A stretch of 12,091 nt of DNA from DYHD01 sp037445375. GTDB lineage: Bacteria > Nitrospirota > Thermodesulfovibrionia > Thermodesulfovibrionales > Dissulfurispiraceae. Below are positions 1 to 6,359 of this stretch, in pieces. Under the pieces are notes generated by a model. That model saw only the letters and a list, made by a program, of their open reading frames with translations, made no database searches and was not told the origin of the DNA. Each line of letters opens with the position of its first letter. The stretch's first letter is position 1. Made by a program: the position numbers and the translations under genes. Where the stretch lies: positions 1 to 12,091 of the forward strand of contig JBBIKS010000071.1 of assembly GCA_037445375.1 (NCBI GenBank), given 5' to 3'.

Positions 1-25
1 GCTCAAAATCTACTTTAAAAATCTC

Positions 26-219
26 TCATTTTAAGGCTTTTGCAAGAAGCTCAAAAATTAACTCTATTTTCGCAGTTGTTTTTTTGCCATCATTCGTTGT
101 TTTGCCTCAGATGGAAATGGACTTTTAGCCCTGATGAGATAAACAATAAATTTTCCAAAAGGAGGAAAGCCAGCCCCTTTGCAGGGGTTAAGTTTGCAAC
201 TTGAACTCTGCTTTTTATA
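26..219 (-). pseudogene. Possible C-terminal remnant of an unidentified protein
   Basis: On the minus strand a frame is open for 51 codons (219 to the stop at 64-66) without an ATG, GTG or TTG start until two Met codons near its end. It reads like protein (GKFIVYLIRAKSPFPSEAKQ). Directly before its stop is a 7-A run (minus strand, 79-85). If one A has been lost there, the corrected frame continues as MAKKTTAKIELIFELLAKAL to a stop at 26-28, which also reads naturally. I do not recognise the family. An open stretch of this length can arise by chance at this base composition, and the same DNA holds a plus-strand hairpin, so this is only a possibility. Confidence 0.2.
181..216 (+). terminator. 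Rho-independent terminator-like hairpin with T5 tail
   Basis: A 14-position stem (181-194 with 198-211) closes on a three-base loop, TGC. Eleven pairs are Watson-Crick, two are G-U in plus-strand RNA (185-207, 189-203), and there is one G-A mismatch (187-205). It is followed at once by TTTTT (212-216). Direction is plus because the T tract and favourable wobbles are on that strand. No gene is seen upstream on the plus strand within the window, so it may end a transcript that enters from the left or a short leader RNA. Confidence 0.45.
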
Positions 220-320
220 TTAGCAATTGTTCGAGAAGAATTTCACTCTTAGGGACAGATTAGTTTTCTGCAGGTAAATACATCCTGATTGGTGTCTGTT
301 TAATAGAAAAACATAGTGTT

Positions 321-335
321 CAGGTTACAAACCTG
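321..335. repeat. Perfect inverted repeat CAGGTT-ACA-AACCTG
   Basis: Two 6-bp arms around a 3-base spacer lie about 35 bases before the truncated DUF4258-type gene. The size would suit an operator or a small hairpin. No protein partner can be named from the sequence. Confidence 0.3.
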
Positions 336-371
336 AGGTGATAACGAATCTCAGATGTGCTGAAATCGAAC

Positions 372-551
372 ATGAAATATACACAATACTTCCTGTTTTT
401 TAAGAACTGTCCGCATAGGGGTGTTACCAAAGAGGAATGGATACTTGAAACAATAGTACAATCAAGCAGGAAATATAATTCGATGGAAGAATTAAGGAGG
501 AATGAAAATGAAAATTCGTTATTTTTCAGATACAGATACAGCATTGATTGA
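372..551 (+). pseudogene. Truncated DUF4258-type small protein
   Basis: The first ~30 residues (MKYTQYFLFFKNCPHRGVTK and then EEWILETI) look like the start of a DUF4258-type protein, whose members typically begin MKYT.YFL..R..R...K.EWI and continue with a GRIRRW segment and a C-terminal HNAFFDR-like segment. Those later parts are absent here. After ETI the frame drifts through unrelated sequence and runs through the start of the next gene, stopping inside it. I infer an internal deletion that removed the C-terminal half. No good ribosome binding site precedes 372; a GTG at 357 is in frame. DUF4258 and DUF2283 genes are often neighbours, possibly as a toxin-antitoxin-like pair, but that role is unproven. 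The family call rests on remembered patterns. Confidence 0.45.
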
Positions 552-693
552 ATTTTCGAATGTTGCTGTTGTTGAGACAAAAGAAATCTCAGAAAACCTG
601 TACATTGACTTGGATGAAAAAGGTAATCTTGTTAGCATGACAATTGAACATGCAAAAGAAAAGACAAGTCTTTCAGAAGTATCTTTTCTTTAA
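508..693 (+). CDS. DUF2283-type small protein
   Basis: A 61-residue protein with the DUF2283 pattern: an N-terminal MKIRYFSDTDTALIEFS strand pair, then ETKEISENLYIDLDEKGNLV and a C-terminal MTIEHAK strand. The family is a small beta-rich domain of unknown function. I choose ATG 508 over ATG 502 because AGGAGG at 495-500 lies 7 bases before 508 but only 1 base before 502. It follows the truncated DUF4258-type gene, its usual partner, and converges with trpC, leaving 36 bases between the stops. Relatives often run a little further at the C-terminus, so the end may be slightly trimmed. It has kept its frame and a strong ribosome binding site while its partner has decayed. Confidence 0.7.
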   Translation: MKIRYFSDTDTALIEFSNVAVVETKEISENLYIDLDEKGNLVSMTIEHAKEKTSLSEVSFL

Positions 694-729
694 ATGGAAA
701 GACAAGTGTCTGATGAAGGGGCACCCTTG

Positions 730-1512
730 TCAAATACATGTAAGCTCATTAATCTTGCTTTTCATGTCTGTTGCCTGTATTATGGAAGTTCCTACAAGCA
801 TAGCATCAACTGCGGCATTATTAATGGTTATTACATCATTTTTATTTTTTATTCCGCTTTCAGCTACAATTATTTTGTCAGTCGGGATGTACCTTTTCAG
901 CCTCAGAGTATTCGATAAATCTATCTCCATTGTCTTAAGATTACGGTTATTTATGCCTATTATTTGGGCATTTATATCAAAAGCCTTTTGTAAATCATCT
1001 TCATCATGCACCTCAAATAATACAGCCAATTCCAACTCAGAAGCAATGTGAAGATACTCCTGAGCCTGGGTTTTTTGCAATATTGCCGCTATAAGCAGGA
1101 TCGCATCAGCCTTATTCGCCCTTGCTTCATATATTTGATACTCATCAACAATAAAGTCTTTTCTCAAAACGGGCTTTTTTGTGATGCCTTTTACATAAGA
1201 AATAAACCTAAGTTCACCCTTAAAAAAATCCTCCTCAGTTACTATTGATATAGCATCTACAAGAGTATCTTTATATATTAAAGCAATCGCGGCAAGATCA
1301 AAATCCTCTCTTATTATGCCCTTTGTCGGAGATGCCTTTTTGATCTCAGCGATAAGCCTGATACCAGAGTTATTTCTTTTTATAGCATTGGTAAAATCTT
1401 CAGTTGTCTGTAAATCTATGAGCCGATTTTTCAAGTCCTTAATCGGTGTTTTGCTTTTTGCATCTTTAAGACGTTCAATTTTTTTTGTAATGATCGCTTT
1501 CATTATATCCAT
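730..1512 (-). CDS. trpC: Indole-3-glycerol phosphate synthase
   Basis: A 260-residue TIM-barrel enzyme that closes the indole ring of CdRP to give indole-3-glycerol phosphate in tryptophan synthesis. The family signature LIAEIKKASPTKG (53-65) holds the phosphate and catalytic residues Glu56 and Lys58. RKDF gives Lys118, FEVH gives Glu167, GINNRN gives Asn188, and AESG gives Glu218 and Ser219. Spacing between these matches characterised IGPS enzymes, and the length is normal. I start at MDIMKAIITKKIE because this matches the family N-terminus; the open frame continues to a TTG at 1578, but the extra 22 residues look non-homologous. No Shine-Dalgarno sequence is seen. A TATAAT lies only 9 bases upstream, so the mRNA may be nearly leaderless. 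No other trp gene is in the window. Confidence 0.93.
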   Translation of the reverse strand: MDIMKAIITKKIERLKDAKSKTPIKDLKNRLIDLQTTEDFTNAIKRNNSGIRLIAEIKKASPTKGIIREDFDLAAIALIYKDTLVDAISIVTEEDFFKGELRFISYVKGITKKPVLRKDFIVDEYQIYEARANKADAILLIAAILQKTQAQEYLHIASELELAVLFEVHDEDDLQKAFDINAQIIGINNRNLKTMEIDLSNTLRLKRYIPTDKIIVAESGIKNKNDVITINNAAVDAMLVGTSIIQATDMKSKINELTCI

Positions 1513-1521
1513 AACATTTAT

Positions 1522-1551
1522 ATTATAACGGAATAATTTTAAAAAAGTCGG
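1522..1551 (-). promoter_or_regulatory. Candidate trpC promoter
   Basis: A perfect -10, TATAAT (1522-1527, minus strand), lies just before trpC. The best -35 is CCGACT (1546-1551) at 18 bases, which is poor. The predicted start, near 1515, would leave a leader of only about 3 bases before ATG 1512. Confidence 0.35.
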
Positions 1552-1615
1552 TAAACTTATAATGGTTGGATGGCTCAAGGATCGAGGTCAAATGCTTTAC
1601 AAATCAAAAAGGGAT

Positions 1616-1636
1616 TAGAAACCTGACCTGTTTCTA
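1616..1636. repeat. Perfect 7-bp inverted repeat between trpC and the peptidase gene
   Basis: TAGAAAC (1616-1622) and GTTTCTA (1630-1636) flank the 7-base loop CTGACCT. In minus-strand RNA the hairpin is followed after five bases by TTTTT, so it could be a weak terminator for the peptidase gene ending at 1716. The loop region contains ACCTGACC, also present in the REP-like element at 4391-4430. Confidence 0.35.
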
Positions 1637-1715
1637 TCGGTATGGAGCGGTTTTAGCTTTAATCCTATCGTTATTTTCACACCAAATTGGCTAAGAGCAA
1701 CCTTGCTTAGTTTGC

Positions 1716-2672
1716 TCAATTTAAAATGATCTCGATTTCATTGGAGAAAACTTTACGTGGCATCTGCTCAAAGGGTTTTTCGCAAAAATCAACCATGACT
1801 TTATATCTTCCCGCCTTTACGCCTTCTGGAACTGTGAAATATATAAAGCGAGAGGACTTTCTATCGTTTATCATTACGCAGTCCTTATCGCCATGATTTT
1901 TAATCGATGCATTAGCAGCTATTGTGCTTGCTGCCGCTGTATCTATAATGGCAATGTCCTTTTTTATCCCAAAACCGAAATCACTCACAGACGACAAAGA
2001 GAGTCTGACAGTTTCACCACTTTTATACCTATCATAATCAGTTGAGAGATAAATCCTTCGGTTATAATCACTCTCGCCTGTATGAACCTTTGAAGTGCTT
2101 GCCTCCCAGAATCTTGGTCTTGCTGCATCGAGATGGACGGTATTGCCGCCGTAATGCCCAACACCGCAGCACTGATACTGCTTGATAACCTCCCAAAGCT
2201 TCTTGCCATTAACCCCGTCTATATGGAAATCAAGAGCAAGACCATCAATGTGCGTGCTTGTCTTTGCAGCATTAGCGCCTTTGTTTCTAATATTTGAGTT
2301 GTAGTCATGGCTTCGGTAGCCAGACTCAAGAATAATCACCTTTCCATGCGACACAAGATCCGAGAAATAATCGAGCATGAAGATTAGGCGAGGGGATATA
2401 TTTTCACCCTTCTGTTTCGTGGGGAAATTAAATACCTCGTCAATCCTCTCAAATGAGGCAGAAATCAATTGACTATCTGAATTTAAGAGTGAGACCTTTG
2501 CTTCTTTGCCTGTTTTGGCATTTCTGATATGGATTTTGCCGTCACCCATGAGGAAAAACAGCTTGTCTTTGGCTTCAGCATGTGCCTGTGCCGTGGTGAA
2601 AAGCATAAATGACAACAAAAGCAGAATACTGATAAAAGAAATATAGCTAAACGAAACTGGTTTTTTAATCAT
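1716..2672 (-). CDS. Secreted M15-type zinc peptidase (DUF882/YcbK-like)
   Basis: A 318-residue exported protein. Residues 1-32 form a signal peptide: a positive start MIKK, a hydrophobic core and the cleavage-like AQAHA. Residues ~75-185 carry the peptidase M15 fold of the DUF882 group: ESGYRSHDYN at 116-125, then STHIDGLALDFH, giving zinc ligands His141 and Asp148 in an HxxGxAxD motif, and GHYGGNTVHLD, giving His180. Relatives cut or trim peptidoglycan peptides; activity here is inferred. Two adjacent cysteines (168-169) precede the last ligand. The C-terminal ~120 residues are beta-rich and unlike the catalytic domain, possibly a binding module. GGTGAT lies 6 bases before ATG 2672, a convincing ribosome binding site. 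It stands alone, between trpC and decayed mobile genes. Confidence 0.82.
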   Translation of the reverse strand: MIKKPVSFSYISFISILLLLSFMLFTTAQAHAEAKDKLFFLMGDGKIHIRNAKTGKEAKVSLLNSDSQLISASFERIDEVFNFPTKQKGENISPRLIFMLDYFSDLVSHGKVIILESGYRSHDYNSNIRNKGANAAKTSTHIDGLALDFHIDGVNGKKLWEVIKQYQCCGVGHYGGNTVHLDAARPRFWEASTSKVHTGESDYNRRIYLSTDYDRYKSGETVRLSLSSVSDFGFGIKKDIAIIDTAAASTIAANASIKNHGDKDCVMINDRKSSRFIYFTVPEGVKAGRYKVMVDFCEKPFEQMPRKVFSNEIEIILN

Positions 2673-2723
2673 GCTCTTATCACCACTTAGTAGAGGGAAG
2701 CCTTGAAAAATATTCTGAGCTCA

Positions 2724-2729
2724 ATTATA
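2724..2729 (-). promoter_or_regulatory. Candidate -10 for the M15 peptidase gene
   Basis: TATAAT on the minus strand lies 51 bases before ATG 2672, giving a leader of about 45 bases that contains the ribosome binding site. No good -35 is found at 16-18 bases. Confidence 0.25.
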
Positions 2730-2858
2730 TTTAGAGTCTGTTTATAAACTCTATCGCCATATATTACATATAGATTACATCGTTTTACGATGAAAATCAA
2801 ATAGCAGCATAAGTGAGGAAGCCGTTTTAATTTGAGTTATTCCACAAATACATATCGT

Positions 2859-3003
2859 AGATAAAGGGTGAGACATTGAAGGAATTCATGGTAGGGATAA
2901 ACAGGATAATGATGCAGGAAGCAACAGTAGAAGACGGTAAGAGCAAAAGGACAGACAGCACAATAGTAGAGACTGACATACAATATCCTATGAACCTGCT
3001 GTT
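2859..3003 (+). pseudogene. DDE transposase fragment
   Basis: A plus-strand frame of about 48 codons reads GETLKEFMVGINRIMMQEAT followed by a charged stretch and KRTDSTIVETDIQYPMN. The RTDSTIVETDIQYP part resembles the first catalytic Asp region of DDE transposases of the ISNCY/IS1182 type, which usually continue with a SSLLWD-like segment. That continuation is missing: the sequence switches at about 2998-3003 to the HsdR-like helicase on the opposite strand. A stop lies in frame just upstream, so both ends are lost. The family assignment is from memory of the motif. The fragment marks an insertion or deletion that cut off the 3' part of the helicase gene. Confidence 0.5.
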
Positions 3004-3923
3004 GCCTCCAATAGAGCGGTGGGCTTCATCAGATATTATCAGGTCAAAATCAGTGGGTGAAAAAAGTCTCTGATATTTATTGTTAAATGAAAGGCTTTGA
3101 ACCGTAAATACAACAATCTCTGCCTTTTTCCAATCATCCTTTAATGTCTTTGCAAAGACCTTCCATGCCTGATCCTCAAGCTCAAGACGGTCAACGAGGG
3201 GAAACACCCTTGTTGAGTTTCTGGTTCTTAAAAAAAGCTTTATCACTGCCATAGCAACGAGAGTCTTTCCTGTGCCTGTTGCATCTCAAAAAGAAATCTG
3301 TCACTGCCTTTTTTGACCGCATCCTGCAAAGCCTGTATTGCTTTCAACTGGTATTTTCTTAAAAATTTCAGGTCGTTTTCCCTTATGAATTCATCCTTGC
3401 TTTTTTCATCTTCCCATCTGGGGGTCTTTGGAGTAATAAGGGTTTTGTGTAAGAACAATGTAATCCTCTTTGACTTCCTCTCCGACAAGGCTCTCTGGAT
3501 TAGGCTGAAATGATTACTTATGATTAAGAGATTTTATCGTTGGGAAGGAGGTTATGATCGTGGGATTCCCTCTTTCCAAATCCCAGAAATCATGCAGGTT
3601 GCCGTTTGAAAGAATAACAAATCGGACATCCTGAGACATTGCATACTTTCTTGCCTGTTCTTTAGCGTCAAGAGGGTTTTTGTCTTCTGATTTAGCCTCA
3701 AACACAACAAGAGAGAAGCCTTTTTCATCTAAAAGAAGAAAATCTATATAACCGTTTTTTGTTTTTTCAAAATCATCCCCAAAGGCGTCAACTTGCTTCT
3801 AAGTGATTCTCGCATTAACTTCAAGGGCGATATTAGCCCTGCCGTTTTTATTATCAAAAAACGCCATCCTGCCAGTTCAAGGAGTTTATTGATTTTTATG
3901 CGGGCTTTAGCTTCTTTCTGCAT
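2998..3923 (-). pseudogene. Decayed type I restriction R-subunit-like (HsdR) helicase
   Basis: Joined frames give the first part of an HsdR-type protein: an N-terminal domain (MQKEAKARIKINKLLELAGW, then FDNKNGRANIALEVN in the corrected frame), the nuclease-like FEAKSEDKNPLDAKEQARKY, FIRENDLKFLRKYQLKAIQA before the motor, Walker A (ATGTGKT in the corrected frame), and motif II ISDEAHRSIGGNSR. Damage seen: one base short in the A6 run at 3856-3861, TAG at 3799-3801, TAA at 3514-3516, one base extra in the G5 run at 3420-3424, one base missing at 3281-3283 inside Walker A, and loss of everything after the DEAH motif at a junction with a transposase fragment. A short deletion before DDWKKAEIVV is also likely. 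ATG 3923 is the ancestral start by homology. No HsdM or HsdS gene is present. Confidence 0.8.
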
Positions 3924-4073
3924 TTTTATCACTATATTTTTATGAATATTTAATCCTTTCATCAGTGATTTGTAGGATAGTTGATCCAAAAATGCAGTTT
4001 ATTGTAATAAGGCAGAAATATAGAACGACATGCCTGTGAAAAAAATAATGGTCGCATCTACACATTGCACAAT

Positions 4074-4358
4074 TTAAGTTATTTCATCATCTTTTCCACT
4101 TTTATTTAGTCTTTTGTCAGAAGGCATTTCAAGTTCAAATCGGCGGCTTGCATGTGATACTGCTAATTCCCCAATGCCATACTTTTTCAGAATCTCCTTG
4201 AAAGATAATCCGCTGAAACTATACGAATCAATTCATACCAATGATAATTTAAAAAGACCTCTGTCACTATCATCTTTGAATATGCTTTGCTGCTCATTGC
4301 ATCTTAAGGTAATATGATAGAAAGCCCCAGGATATTCAATCCTTAGAGGTCTTGCCAT
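4074..4358 (-). pseudogene. Remnant of REP-associated tyrosine transposase (Y1/IS200-like, RAYT)
   Basis: From ATG 4358 the minus strand reads MARPLRIEYPGAFYHITLRC then NEQQSIFKDDSDRGLF, the usual beginning of RAYT proteins (LRIEYPGA.YHIT.RGN....IF.DD.DR). The middle is gone. In another frame the C-terminus is recognisable: FKEILKKYGIGELAVSHASR and RFELEMPSDK, a helix-turn-helix tail like those ending RAYT proteins, stopping at TAA 4074-4076. About 80 of an expected ~200-300 residues survive, and the catalytic HUH-tyrosine part is deleted. The GN of the usual N-terminal RGN motif is CN here. It is followed upstream by a REP-like palindrome, as expected of this family. Confidence 0.72.
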
Positions 4359-4370
4359 GCAGAAGTTTAT

Positions 4371-4390
4371 AGGATAAAACAGGATAAAAC
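4371..4390. repeat. Tandem 10-bp direct repeat
   Basis: AGGATAAAAC occurs twice head to tail, between the RAYT remnant start and the REP-like palindrome. It probably arose by slippage or marks a mobile-element boundary. Confidence 0.6.
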
Positions 4391-4430
4391 AAGGAAATGT
4401 CAAGATTAAAGACCTGACCCCATTTCCCTT
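4391..4430. repeat. REP-like palindrome at the 3' end of the polymerase gene
   Basis: Outer arms AAGGAAAT (4391-4398) and ATTTCC-CTT (4422-4430, one extra C) pair, and inner arms GTCA (4399-4402) and TGAC (4415-4418) pair around AGATTAAAGACC. The core GTCAAGATTAAAGACCTGAC resembles sequences often seen beside RAYT genes. It reaches the TAA stop of the polymerase gene (4429-4431), so it may also act as a transcript end for the lexA-dinB unit. No strong T tract follows. Confidence 0.5.
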
Positions 4431-5742
4431 AAATTTTTATATTCAATACAGGCAATCCTAAACGCTGCCTCTGATTCTCGCCACTAAATAAGTCTGTTTT
4501 TCTGTGCGGGATATCTCCTCTTTCCCCTTCGTGCTGCAATTGTATCTTTGTCGGCAGACTCGATGCATGACATACGGTATGTTTGCCAAATTTTTCCGAA
4601 AGCCTATCAACTGTATTGTATATATTTACTATTTTCTCGATTCGCACAGTGTCGTCAAAAAGTGTATATTGAATGCTGTCTTCAGGTATTAGTCCCGCAA
4701 GAACAACTCCTGTCTGCCTGTAAAGATTATCAGGTCTATAAATACACTTAAACCCCTCTTTCAATGCGTTGAAAAGGTCAGGTGGATATGGTGTAGGTGA
4801 GTTCAATTTTATTTCTATGCCGCTGTCCCTAAAATCCTGCCTTCTAAGAAAGATGATAAGTCTTGTTGCTGCGAGCCCGTGCCTTCTTGCTTTGATACAG
4901 GCATTCTCAAGATTTTTGGAAAACTGGGTATAAATAAAAGTCTCGTCACTTGTAGGAGGGGTAAAGGTCTTTGCCTTACTAATGGACTGATAGTTGCTCT
5001 TTGATTCGGATACTACGGGGTAAACGCTTCTCCCATTCAGTTCATGCCAGATATCCTGATAAGGCTTTGATAGATGTTTCTTTATGAACTGTTCATCCTT
5101 TCTGGCAAATTCAAGGGCCGTGTTTATTCCCAATTTTTCGAGATAGGCAGTCGTATTAGTGCCTATGCCCCATACACTGCCTGTCAGAAGATGTTCCAAA
5201 TACCTGTGAATATCTTTGCCCTGAATTACTGTTAGTCCTTTCGGTTTTTTATGTTTTGAACCTATCTTTGCAAGAACTTTAGACAGGCTTATGCCTACTG
5301 ACGCCGTGATTCGGAGTTCCTTTTCTATAGTTTCCTGTATTTTCTGACCTATGGATTCATAAGAGCAGTGATAAAACCTCCTCAATCCGGTAAGATCAAC
5401 AAATGCCTCGTCAATTGAGTACTCTTCCACATCAGGAGAAAAACGCCTCAATATCTCGAACATCCTTACTGAGAAAAGGCTATAGGTTTCGTAATCAGAA
5501 GGGAGTATGATGGCATCCGGGCAGACCTTTTTTACCTCAAAAAGCCTTATACCTCTTTTGACACCCTTTGCCTTCGCCTCATAGCTTGCAGCAGCAACTA
5601 TGCCACGCTCTTTTCCTGTAACAACGGGTTTGCCTTTGAGATCAGGATTAACCGCCTGCTCGCAGGATGCAAAGAAGGCGTCTGCATCAATATGAAGGAT
5701 CGCTCTTGGCCAAGAATGTATTGTTATAGGCTGATCACTCAT
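4429..5742 (-). CDS. dinB: Y-family translesion DNA polymerase (DinB/UmuC type)
   Basis: A 437-residue error-prone polymerase that inserts opposite damaged bases. The palm begins HIDADAFFASCEQ, with metal ligand Asp19 and steric-gate Phe24. The second site is SIDEAF, with Asp111 and Glu112. A helix-hairpin-helix thumb (VWGIGTNTTAYLEKLGI) and a little-finger domain starting near KAKTF follow. QYTLFDD at 358-364 fits a beta-clamp binding motif. The tail contains GDIPHRKTDLFSGENQRQRL, as in many polymerases encoded next to lexA. The gene lies 17 bases after lexA and has no obvious ribosome binding site, so it is probably transcribed with lexA from the SOS promoter and induced by DNA damage. DinB versus UmuC naming is uncertain; the length exceeds E. 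coli DinB (351) by about 85 residues. Its stop abuts a REP-like palindrome. Confidence 0.92.
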   Translation of the reverse strand: MSDQPITIHSWPRAILHIDADAFFASCEQAVNPDLKGKPVVTGKERGIVAAASYEAKAKGVKRGIRLFEVKKVCPDAIILPSDYETYSLFSVRMFEILRRFSPDVEEYSIDEAFVDLTGLRRFYHCSYESIGQKIQETIEKELRITASVGISLSKVLAKIGSKHKKPKGLTVIQGKDIHRYLEHLLTGSVWGIGTNTTAYLEKLGINTALEFARKDEQFIKKHLSKPYQDIWHELNGRSVYPVVSESKSNYQSISKAKTFTPPTSDETFIYTQFSKNLENACIKARRHGLAATRLIIFLRRQDFRDSGIEIKLNSPTPYPPDLFNALKEGFKCIYRPDNLYRQTGVVLAGLIPEDSIQYTLFDDTVRIEKIVNIYNTVDRLSEKFGKHTVCHASSLPTKIQLQHEGERGDIPHRKTDLFSGENQRQRLGLPVLNIKI

Positions 5743-5759
5743 AAAATTCTTTAATGGCC

Positions 5760-6353
5760 TTAATGGTATTTTCTAATTACTGCGGTTACGACGCCTGCTA
5801 TTTTAAGCTCGTTCTTCGGTTTAATCGGCTTATACTTGGGATTTGCAGGGATAAGAACTACGTTATCTCCTCTTTTTCTCAGATACTTTATTGTCCACTG
5901 ACCATCCACTTCGGCAATGACTATATCACCGCTCTTGGGAGTTTGCCCTTTGTCAACAATTACCATGTCGCCGGGGAGTATTCCGGCTTCTAACATTGAA
6001 TCGCCTGATACTTTAAGCAAAAAAGTGGCACTGGGGTTCTGGATAAGGAATTTATCTAAAGAGACGGTATCCGCCAGTTCTTCCTCCGCAGGGCTGGGGA
6101 ATCCTGCCTCAACAGTGCCGAGGGCTTTAACTTGATTGCTAATAGATTTAGGTATTAGTTTGCCTCTTTCGTCTTTATCGAGTACATTGAGTTTCTGGAG
6201 CGAATTTATAAGCTTTGAGACCGCATTTTTAGATCGCAATCCTGTTATATCTCCTATCTCGGAAAAGCTGGGCATCCTGCCTTTTCGATTGTAAAAAAGC
6301 GATATATCAGCGATTCGCTCCTTCATTCTATCGCTATAGAGAAATGAGTTCAT
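5760..6353 (-). CDS. lexA: LexA-family SOS repressor, self-cleaving (S24)
   Basis: A 197-residue repressor of the DNA damage response. The N-terminal winged helix (about 10-70) contains MPSFSEIGDITGL and NAVSKLINSLQKL. The C-terminal S24 domain has the cleavage site VEAGFP (Ala83-Gly84), catalytic Ser119 in GDSM and Lys156 in TIKYL, all at normal spacing. RecA filaments would trigger self-cleavage and derepress this gene and the following polymerase. I choose ATG 6353: it lies 6 bases after a perfect -10, so the message is predicted to be leaderless, and no Shine-Dalgarno sequence is present. ATG 6323 (MKERIADIS) is an alternative but has no better signal. UmuD is less likely because the DNA-binding domain is intact. 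Confidence 0.92.
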   Translation of the reverse strand: MNSFLYSDRMKERIADISLFYNRKGRMPSFSEIGDITGLRSKNAVSKLINSLQKLNVLDKDERGKLIPKSISNQVKALGTVEAGFPSPAEEELADTVSLDKFLIQNPSATFLLKVSGDSMLEAGILPGDMVIVDKGQTPKSGDIVIAEVDGQWTIKYLRKRGDNVVLIPANPKYKPIKPKNELKIAGVVTAVIRKYH

Positions 6354-6359
6354 ACTTAT

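Noticed and set aside
115..190. Possible cyclic-di-GMP (GEMM-I) riboswitch because of GATAAAC and GGAAAGCC-like parts
   Set aside because: The GNRA loop, the receptor and the GCAAAGCC to GGG-CUAA spacing of the class do not line up; only a 6-base similarity remains.
320..580. Minus-strand 86-codon open frame across the DUF4258/DUF2283 genes
   Set aside because: It is antisense to a recognisable plus-strand pair with a good ribosome binding site, and its low-complexity translation resembles no family.
644..1051. Plus-strand 135-codon hydrophobic open frame
   Set aside because: It lies antisense to trpC, whose catalytic residues are all in place; the hydrophobicity is the complement of trpC codons.
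2729..2792. Short palindromes (GTTTATAAAC near 2740-2749; CATCGT-TTT-ACGATG at 2778-2792)
   Set aside because: They are small, in AT-rich DNA, and lack T tracts or a clear relation to a gene or to the transposase fragment ends, so I could not assign a role.
3990..4073. Intergenic strip between the HsdR and RAYT remnants
   Set aside because: No open frame, hairpin or motif could be supported.
4114..4317. Plus-strand 67-codon open frame
   Set aside because: It is the complement of the RAYT remnant, whose N- and C-terminal motifs are recognisable on the minus strand.
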